Part shown: positions 58,535-64,000 of the stretch, one piece after another
How the letters are laid out: every line of letters starts with the position of its first letter
Position numbering within the stretch: the first letter of the stretch is position 1
Source of the DNA: Syntrophales bacterium
GTDB lineage: Bacteria; Desulfobacterota; Syntrophia; Syntrophales; UBA5619
Assembly: GCA_023229765.1 (NCBI GenBank)
Contig: JALNYO010000017.1
Coordinates: 1-64,000 of the forward strand
Direction of reading: 5' to 3'
DNA: 64,000 nucleotides
Program-made: the position numbers and the translations under genes
The notes under the pieces: model-generated
What the model was told of the DNA's origin: nothing
The model's input: only the letters and a program-made list of their open reading frames with translations
The model's database searches: none

Positions 58535-60640
58535 TTGCAGCATATGACAACATTATGTCTCCTGCTGGCGGTGGCGGCGTTGGTTCTGGGCGTGGCTGTC
58601 TGTCTCAAGGTCTTCAATGGGGGAGGGGAACCCCCCGAAGAGGAGAAACACCCGAAACGTAAGACGTTATACCTCCTGCTGGCTGTACCGGTTATGGTTC
58701 TGGCCGGAACCCGCCTGTTTAAGTACCTCAATGGGGCGGGCAGCTCCGGTGGTGATTTTTCGTCCGGCAGCGCGACCAGGGCAAGCATGGACGCCAACGC
58801 GAATCTGGCAAAGTCCTTGAATCTTGCGGATCAGCAGGACTTTGAAGACGCGAAGCGCGGTCTGATTGCCGCCCCGAATGGCAAGGTGCTGGCGAAGGAC
58901 GGCTCGGTTATCTGGGACTTCGATCGCTTCCGGTTTGTTGAGGGCGATGCGCCGCCCACGGTCAATCCCAGCCTCTGGCGTCACGCGAAGCTCAACAAGA
59001 CGATCGGCCTCTTCAAGGTTATGGACGGCATCTACCAGTTGCGCGGCTTCGATCTTGCCAATATCACCATTATTGAAGGGAAAACGGGGTGGATCGTTCA
59101 GGACGGCCTCTCCTGCCGGGAAACGGCGGAAGCGGCCATGGCCTTTGCCCGCAAGCATCTCGGCAACAGGCCCGTCTCGGCCCTCCTTATCAGCCACAGC
59201 CACATGGACCATTTCGGCGGGCTCCTCGGCGTCATTTCGGACGAAGAGGTAAAACGCCGCCGGATTCCGATCGTGGCGCCCGCAGGCTTCATGGAGGAGG
59301 CAACGAGTGAAAATGTGCTGGTTGGGAAGGCCATGGGGCGGCGCGCCATGTGGCAATTCGGGACTCAGTTGCCGGCCTCGGCCAAGGGGCTCGTTGATTG
59401 CGGCATCGGCAACGCCATTGGCTTAGGCGAATTTGGCATCTTGCAGCCCACCGTCATCGTTGATCATACCCCCCAGGAGATGACCATCGACGGCATCCGC
59501 TTCGTCTTCCAGAACATCCCCCAATCGGAGGCGCCGGCCGAAATGGCGTTTTATCTCCCCGATTTCAAGGCATTTTGCGGCGCCGAGATTCTGAATCAAA
59601 CATTGCATCAGATTTTGACGCTGCGGGGCGCCAAGGTGCGCGACACGCTGCTCTGGGCTGGCTACATTGACGAAAGCCTGCAGCGGTTCGGGGATGCGGA
59701 GGTCTATTTCGCTCTCCACAACTGGCCGGTGTGGGGCAATGGCCGCGTGGTCGAGTTTATGAAAAAGCATCGCGACACCTATAAATACATCCACGACCAG
59801 ACGGTGCGGATGATCAACGCCGGGATGAGGCCGGACGAGATTGCCGACGCAATAAAGCTGCCGGCATCCCTCGAGACATTTTTTGCCGTCCGCGGCTATT
59901 ACGGAACGGCCCGGCGCAACGCCCGGGCGGTTTACCAGCACTACCTGGGCTGGTTTGACGGGAACCCGGCCCACCTGGACCCACTGCCGCGGCAGGACGC
60001 TTCCAGACGTTATGTGGAGCTGATGGGCGGTGGCGAGCAGGTGCTGAAGGCGGCGCAGGAAGCCTTCACCCGCGGCGAGTATCAATGGGTCGCGGAACTT
60101 CTGAACCACGTCGTCTTCGCCCAGCCGGACTGGAAGCCCCCCCGGGAACTGCTGGCCCGGACCTACGACCAGCTTGGCTATGGCGCGGAGTGTCCACTCG
60201 ATCGCAATTTGTACCTGACGGGGGCGCAGGAACTACGTTCCGGGAAAAGCGGCCCGTCTCCTGAACCCGTCAAAAGCATGGAATTGATGGCCCAAATGCC
60301 AATAGAAAATTTTCTGATCGCCATGGCGGCAACTCTCGACGGCCCGGCGGCAGAGGGGAAGGACTTTAAAATCAATATCGTATTTTCCGATCTTGGTGAA
60401 TCCTACCTCCTCTGGCTCGAAAATGCCGTCCTGCATCACAGAAAAGGGGCGCCAGCCGGAAACGCCGACGCGACCTTAACCCTCACGAAAGGCATGTTCC
60501 TCAAGCTGGTGGTCGGCAAAGGGGAAATCAAGGACCTGCTGGGAGACGGAATCCGGGTAACGGGGAGCAAGATCGATCTGGTGCGTTTCTTCTCCCTGTT
60601 TAAGAAACCGGGGGGAACCTTCCCCATCGTGACACCGTGA
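58535..60640 (+). CDS. SdsA-like alkylsulfatase (MBL fold plus SCP2 domain), membrane-anchored
   Basis: This 701-residue zinc hydrolase has the MBL motif HSHMDH at His221, His223, Asp225 and His226, with FCGAEILNQTLHQILTLRGAKVRD and ALHNWPVWGN as further SdsA-type ligand segments. A helical dimerisation domain follows (about 440-560), then a C-terminal SCP2 domain (about 575-700). Two extra N-terminal membrane helices (residues 5-25 and 44-62) are unusual for SdsA enzymes, which are normally secreted. TTG, seven bases after GGAGG, is the best start. It should cleave alkyl sulfates to alcohol and sulfate. Confidence 0.88.
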   Translation: MQHMTTLCLLLAVAALVLGVAVCLKVFNGGGEPPEEEKHPKRKTLYLLLAVPVMVLAGTRLFKYLNGAGSSGGDFSSGSATRASMDANANLAKSLNLADQQDFEDAKRGLIAAPNGKVLAKDGSVIWDFDRFRFVEGDAPPTVNPSLWRHAKLNKTIGLFKVMDGIYQLRGFDLANITIIEGKTGWIVQDGLSCRETAEAAMAFARKHLGNRPVSALLISHSHMDHFGGLLGVISDEEVKRRRIPIVAPAGFMEEATSENVLVGKAMGRRAMWQFGTQLPASAKGLVDCGIGNAIGLGEFGILQPTVIVDHTPQEMTIDGIRFVFQNIPQSEAPAEMAFYLPDFKAFCGAEILNQTLHQILTLRGAKVRDTLLWAGYIDESLQRFGDAEVYFALHNWPVWGNGRVVEFMKKHRDTYKYIHDQTVRMINAGMRPDEIADAIKLPASLETFFAVRGYYGTARRNARAVYQHYLGWFDGNPAHLDPLPRQDASRRYVELMGGGEQVLKAAQEAFTRGEYQWVAELLNHVVFAQPDWKPPRELLARTYDQLGYGAECPLDRNLYLTGAQELRSGKSGPSPEPVKSMELMAQMPIENFLIAMAATLDGPAAEGKDFKINIVFSDLGESYLLWLENAVLHHRKGAPAGNADATLTLTKGMFLKLVVGKGEIKDLLGDGIRVTGSKIDLVRFFSLFKKPGGTFPIVTP

Positions 60641-60751
60641 GATGCGGCACAACGGGATGATCAGCAAACCCTGCCCCCACCTCGCGGGTCAAAGCCACAG
60701 CGGCAAAGACCCTTGAAACCGTTCAAGTTGAATGATAGCGGAGGAATATCT

Positions 60752-62182
60752 ATGGAAGAAATAAAATCTCCTGATCACAGGGTTTCCCGGCGCCAGACAC
60801 TCAAGATCATCGGCGGCTCCCTGGCGGCATGCGCAACCGATTTTGGCCTGGCCTCCCTTGCGTGGGGGAAACGGGGGGAAGAAAAAAGGCCGAAAGCGCC
60901 ACAGAGGCCGAATATTGTCTTCATACTGTCGGACGACCATCGTGCCGATACCATGGGCAACATGGGCCATCCGTTTGTCAAAACCCCCAATCTCGATCGC
61001 ATAGCGAAAGAGGGGGTAAAATTCACCAACGACTTTGCGGCGATACCATTATGCAGCCCTTCGCGGGGCTGCTTTCTGACCGGCCAATACGCCCACCGCC
61101 ACGGGGTAAAGAACAACTATACGCCGTGGAATGACAGGAATGTGACCTTTCTGGAGCTTCTCAAGAATTCAGGGTATAAAAACGCTTTCTTCGGCAAATG
61201 GCACATGCCCGGCAGACTGCCTGACCTTCTGGGGAAAGCCGTCGATCGCTTCGTCACCTTCACCGCTTCCGGAGGGCAGGGACTCTACAACGACTGTCCT
61301 TTGTTCATCGACGGTCACCTCACGCAACGAAAAGGGAAATATCTGACGGAGGATTTGACCAATCTGGCACTGGACTTCATCCGGGAGAACAAGGATGGCC
61401 CCTTCTGCGTTTACCTCGCCCACAAGGCGCCGCATCAGCCTTTTGTTCCGCCCCCCGCGTTGCAGGATCTCTATGATGACGCCGATGCCGGCCGCACGCT
61501 TCCCCCCGAATACCACGCCTGGATTCAGGTAAAGGAGGGAAGCCCCTATTACGGGGTGCTGGGCAGAGTGGTTGAAAAATATCTTGACTACCACCGGGTC
61601 ATTACGGCCATGGACCAGCAGATCGGCCGGGTGCTGGCCGAACTGGACAGCCTCGGCATCGCCGACAACACCGTCGTGGTCTATACCAGCGACAACGGCT
61701 ATTTCTGGGGAGAAAAAGAGCTGATCGACAAGCGGTTCCCCTACGAAGAGGCGACCCGTATTCCGCTGCTCGTGCGTTATCCGGAGAAAATAAAAAATCC
61801 GGGCCGTACTTCCACAGAGATGGCGCTCAGCATCGATATGGCGCCGACGCTCCTGGAACTGGCGGGGCTCAAGGTTCCCCCAAACGTGCAGGGGATCAGC
61901 CTGGCCCCCATTTTAACGGATGAAAAGAACAGCCCGCATCGCTCTTCCGTCCACCTGGAGTACTTCAAGGACTTCCCCTACAACGTCCCCTCCTGGGATG
62001 CGGTGAGAACCGACCGTTTTCTCTACGTTGAATACGAGGGGGACAAAGGCGAGGAGTTGTTCGATATCCGGAATGATCCCCGCACCATGCACAATCTCAT
62101 TGCCACGCCGGAAGGGAAAGGCGCTTTACCGGAAATGCAAGACCTGATGAAGCAGTATCTGCGGAGGAAATCCCATGGCTGA
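60752..62182 (+). CDS. Cys-type sulfatase with Tat signal
   Basis: The 476-residue sulfatase has a twin-arginine signal (HRVSRRQTLKIIGGSLAAC) and the maturation motif CSPSRG with Cys101 in LCSPSRGCFLTGQYAHRHGV. Metal-binding segments are IVFILSDDHRADTMG and TSDNGYFWGEKEL. Tat export implies folding, and maturation by the upstream radical SAM enzyme, before secretion. GGAGG lies eight bases before the ATG. It is the third sulfate-ester hydrolase of the operon; the substrate is unknown. Confidence 0.92.
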   Translation: MEEIKSPDHRVSRRQTLKIIGGSLAACATDFGLASLAWGKRGEEKRPKAPQRPNIVFILSDDHRADTMGNMGHPFVKTPNLDRIAKEGVKFTNDFAAIPLCSPSRGCFLTGQYAHRHGVKNNYTPWNDRNVTFLELLKNSGYKNAFFGKWHMPGRLPDLLGKAVDRFVTFTASGGQGLYNDCPLFIDGHLTQRKGKYLTEDLTNLALDFIRENKDGPFCVYLAHKAPHQPFVPPPALQDLYDDADAGRTLPPEYHAWIQVKEGSPYYGVLGRVVEKYLDYHRVITAMDQQIGRVLAELDSLGIADNTVVVYTSDNGYFWGEKELIDKRFPYEEATRIPLLVRYPEKIKNPGRTSTEMALSIDMAPTLLELAGLKVPPNVQGISLAPILTDEKNSPHRSSVHLEYFKDFPYNVPSWDAVRTDRFLYVEYEGDKGEELFDIRNDPRTMHNLIATPEGKGALPEMQDLMKQYLRRKSHG

Positions 62183-62771
62183 GATCGTCGCGAAAAAGAA
62201 AAGAGAGCCTTTCGGCCGCAGAGTCCTCTGCCCGGTGGGCGTCGCTTTGGGCGTCTGGGTTTTGCTCAACGGCCTGACCAGCCATCTGGAGTGGTTTGGA
62301 AACGGCGGCGGGTATCGGGCCGCGGCGGCCGTTCTCTACCCGCTTTTGGGGATAAGCATAACTTGCAGCAGCATTTTTGTGTACAGCGTCATGTATATTC
62401 GCGGCGCCTCTTTGAAAGAAAGGGTTTTCTGGGCCTACATCGTCCCGGGCGCCTTTGTCTTAAAGGAAATCTGGCGGGTAAGCGCCTTCTTTTCCCCGGG
62501 AGAATCTTTCTATTACGCCTTCGCCCCCCTGACGCTCGGGGTTCTCCTTGCCCCGGTCGGATTTCTCAGCCTCTGCGAAATGTTCTGGCGATGGCGGGAC
62601 AAGCAAAGAGGAGAAGCGACCCGAATCGCGACGAGCGGCCCCGTCGCGGGGCTCGTGTTCTGGGGAATAACGGTCTTTTTCATGCTGTTTTGGGGAAGCG
62701 CGGAGGATACCCCCGGCTCCAAGTGGTTTTATCTGTACATGGAAGGCTACAAGGCATTATTCGTCCGCTAA
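62175..62771 (+). CDS. hypothetical membrane protein, about five helices
   Basis: This 198-residue protein has predicted helices at about residues 18-36, 48-70, 84-102, 113-135 and 158-178, with a basic start (KKKREPFGRR). It overlaps the sulfatase stop by eight bases and so belongs to the same transcript. I do not recognise the family. A role as a membrane partner of the sulfatases, or as a small transporter for sulfated substrate, is only a guess. Confidence 0.6.
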   Translation: MAEIVAKKKREPFGRRVLCPVGVALGVWVLLNGLTSHLEWFGNGGGYRAAAAVLYPLLGISITCSSIFVYSVMYIRGASLKERVFWAYIVPGAFVLKEIWRVSAFFSPGESFYYAFAPLTLGVLLAPVGFLSLCEMFWRWRDKQRGEATRIATSGPVAGLVFWGITVFFMLFWGSAEDTPGSKWFYLYMEGYKALFVR

Positions 62772-62774
62772 GTA

Positions 62775-62905
62775 TGATGGACCCCAAAATTTGGACAGTG
62801 TGTTAAGTTACACTTGGGAGCAAAAAGGAGGAGGACCAAGTGGAAAATTTAAGGAGGAAACACACACCTGTCATTCAAGGCTAAAATTCATATCCGAAAG
62901 ACTGT
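62775..62905 (+). pseudogene. IS3-family end remnant
   Basis: The segment TGGACCCCAAAATTTGGACA resembles an IS3-group terminal inverted repeat. It is followed by a purine-rich binding site and a frame containing THLSFKAKI, similar to the conserved THTxxFKAKV start of IS3 OrfA. Stops follow at once, so only the left end survives. It abuts the right att copy. Confidence 0.45.
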
Positions 62906-62939
62906 ACTCAATAGTTATTACAATACGATATATAGCCTA

Positions 62940-62957
62940 TTCAATCCCAGTACCGCC
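62940..62957 (+). other. third att core copy (attR2)
   Basis: TTCAATCCCAGTACCGCC matches the first 18 bases of the att repeat at 28319 and 39220. It is followed after a few bases by AAAATCAAGGGG-type sequence like that beyond the 39220 site. This marks the right end of the second island. Confidence 0.7.
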
Positions 62958-62966
62958 ATAAAAATC

Positions 62967-62997
62967 AAGGGGCTACGGAGTTACTTAGCAGCCCCTT
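62967..62997 (+). terminator. hairpin after the third att copy
   Basis: AAGGGGCT pairs with AGCCCCTT and CTTCTTTTGTG follows. The T tract is weak. It corresponds to the stronger hairpin at 39251, which supports a common origin of the two right flanks. The 62998-63165 stretch holds no gene I can support. Confidence 0.45.
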
Positions 62998-63165
62998 CTT
63001 CTTTTGTGCGGTTTTGCTATTTTCAGCGTAAATTTCTCCAATACCCATTGATCCTGTTTTCGATCATTCCATCGACCGAGAATAGCTCCGAGGTAATTTT
63101 CTCTATGAAGATATCGTTTCAAAGACTGTGATTGGGGAAAATACTTTTATGAATGATTCATTACT

Positions 63166-63348
63166 GGGTGTGCGACAAATTTATGGGTAGAGCAGTTTTT
63201 CACCCCTCTTTAGCAAAGAGGGGTTAGGGGAGATTTGATGGAAAATAAATATCCCCTTGCTTTTATTATGAATTCCCCCTGCACCCCTTTTCCAAAGGGG
63301 GGATAAGTTTCTGCAAGTATATGATACCCACATTTTTGTCGCAGACCC
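63166..63348 (-). mobile_element. MITE family D, 183 bp, inverted copy
   Basis: This is a reverse-complement copy of the element at 27870, also exactly 183 bp and nearly identical in sequence. It is flanked by TTCATTACT (63157-63165) and TTCGTTACT (63349-63357), an 8-of-9 match, so this insertion is independent and somewhat older. Confidence 0.88.
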
Positions 63349-63352
63349 TTCG

Positions 63353-63979
63353 TTACTTTCCTGTTTGCATTGCAAAGTCTTTGATGCATGCGGCAAGCTC
63401 TGCTTCTCGCGACTGGAAGAAATGATCTGTACCGGGGATGATCTCCAAGCGGCAGGCAAGCTCAGCCGCAACACCTTTTATCCTCTCTACCGAACAGTAC
63501 TGATCCTGATCCCCGCAGACAACAAGCCCCACTTTTCCCCGCAATGTCTGAAAGTCAAAATCAAAGAGATTGATCGGCGGTGAAACAAAAAGCGCCGGAA
63601 GCAAGTTTCTTCTGCCGAGAATGCCGGCATTCACCCATGCCCCGAATGAATAACCGGCCGGCAGTATCTCTATAATCCCCTGTTCCTCCATAAAAGAGAT
63701 AGCAGCCAGGACATCATCCTGCTCTCCCCTCCCATCGTCAAAGGATCCTGAGCTTTTTCCTACTCCCCGGAAATTGAAACGAAGTGTTGAAATACCAGCA
63801 GCAAAAAGGGTTTCAGCCAGTGTCTTCACAATGGAATTGCCCATGTCACCCCCCATCAAAGAATGAGGGTGTGAGATCACCGCGCCAATAGCTCCACCCG
63901 ACGAATTGTCATAGAGACCCTCAAGACGGATATTTCCTTGACCAAAGATAACCTTTTTCTCTTCCATCTCAGTTTGCAT
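63353..63979 (-). CDS. alpha/beta hydrolase family protein
   Basis: The 208-residue hydrolase resembles the COG2945-type small alpha/beta hydrolases: ISHPHSLMGGDMGNSIVKTL, then LRFNFRGVGKSSGSFDDGRGEQDDVLAAI, the nucleophile elbow AGYSFGAW with Ser, and the terminal GTDHFFQSR with the catalytic His. The acid is probably in VVCGDQDQY. An esterase or thioesterase activity is likely, with unknown substrate. The MITE ends five bases before its stop codon, outside the gene. Confidence 0.85.
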   Translation of the reverse strand: MQTEMEEKKVIFGQGNIRLEGLYDNSSGGAIGAVISHPHSLMGGDMGNSIVKTLAETLFAAGISTLRFNFRGVGKSSGSFDDGRGEQDDVLAAISFMEEQGIIEILPAGYSFGAWVNAGILGRRNLLPALFVSPPINLFDFDFQTLRGKVGLVVCGDQDQYCSVERIKGVAAELACRLEIIPGTDHFFQSREAELAACIKDFAMQTGK

Positions 63980-64000
63980 GAAAATCCCCCCATCCCCCCT

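Larger units (their letters stand above)
39245..62957. mobile_element. second tandem island at tRNA-Val (catabolic/efflux), about 23.7 kb
   Basis: The left boundary is the 39220 att copy and the right boundary is an 18-base core copy at 62940. Both are followed by similar AAAATCAAGGGG.TACGG sequence with a terminator hairpin. Contents include an efflux operon of distinctly higher GC, a BrnTA toxin-antitoxin, truncated and chimeric genes, and a sulfatase/dehalogenase cluster. There is no integrase inside, so the island is either a fixed remnant or was mobilised by the neighbouring integrase. The call depends on the third att copy not being coincidence. Confidence 0.6.

Noticed and set aside
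55489..62182. Sulfatase cluster as evidence for a sulfate-reducing metabolism
   Set aside because: No dsr, apr or sat genes are present in the window. Sulfatases show only sulfate-ester cleavage.
1..64000. CRISPR array or Cas genes
   Set aside because: I saw no regularly spaced direct repeats with unique spacers and no Cas motif. The repeats present are dispersed inverted elements.

Overview
The window looks like a chromosomal segment of an anaerobic Desulfobacterota (deltaproteobacterial) bacterium, probably close to the Syntrophales. This is inferred from the gene mix and not from any marker gene: a three-gene beta-oxidation operon, a tungsten-type aldehyde:ferredoxin oxidoreductase, an anaerobic (radical SAM) sulfatase maturase, an ACDS-type Fe-S domain protein, and many small palindromic repeats. 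No rRNA gene is present. The only tRNA seen is tRNA-Val(CAC).

Layout. 1-2420: an eroded accessory strip with an IS630 transposase tail, a RhuM remnant, an MNT/HEPN toxin-antitoxin pair with a duplicated and broken small gene, and a DUF4160/DUF2442 pair. 2493-21000: core genes, namely an aconitase-family hydratase, a CYTH protein, an Fe-S protein, thrC, pyrF, a flavin reductase, a universal stress protein, a PAS-GGDEF protein, an aminotransferase, a LigA carrying a C-terminal acylphosphatase domain, a HIT protein, a LapA-like protein, and a histidine kinase overlapping a response-regulator/adenylate cyclase. Three families of short inverted-repeat (MITE-like) elements sit between them. 21270-27822: a TetR regulator with a perfect operator palindrome and an acyl-CoA dehydrogenase / hydroxyacyl-CoA dehydrogenase-hydratase / thiolase operon.

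28267-62957: two tandem islands at tRNA-Val. The att core TTCAATCCCAGTACCGCC occurs at the tRNA 3' end (28319), at 39220 and at 62940. The first island (about 10.9 kb) has an integrase, AlpA, a putative Rep, HNH, TerS, TerL, a protease-capsid fusion and a portal, but no tail or lysis genes. That is the gene content expected of a capsid-forming phage satellite (cf-PICI). The second island (about 23.7 kb) has a TetR-controlled MacAB/TolC-type efflux operon, a secreted lipase-like protein with a dockerin-like end, BrnTA, several chimeric or truncated genes, and a divergent catabolic cluster. Leftward run haloalkane dehalogenase, an SCP2-like protein, Fe-alcohol dehydrogenase and aldehyde:ferredoxin oxidoreductase. 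Rightward run the anaerobic sulfatase maturase, two Cys-type sulfatases and an SdsA-like alkylsulfatase. The products could chain as sulfate ester or halide to alcohol to aldehyde to acid, which the beta-oxidation operon could then take up. A palindromic operator lies between the two arms and recurs upstream of another island gene.

A 183-bp MITE with 9-bp target duplications is present in inverted copies at 27870 and 63166, just outside both ends of the tandem islands.
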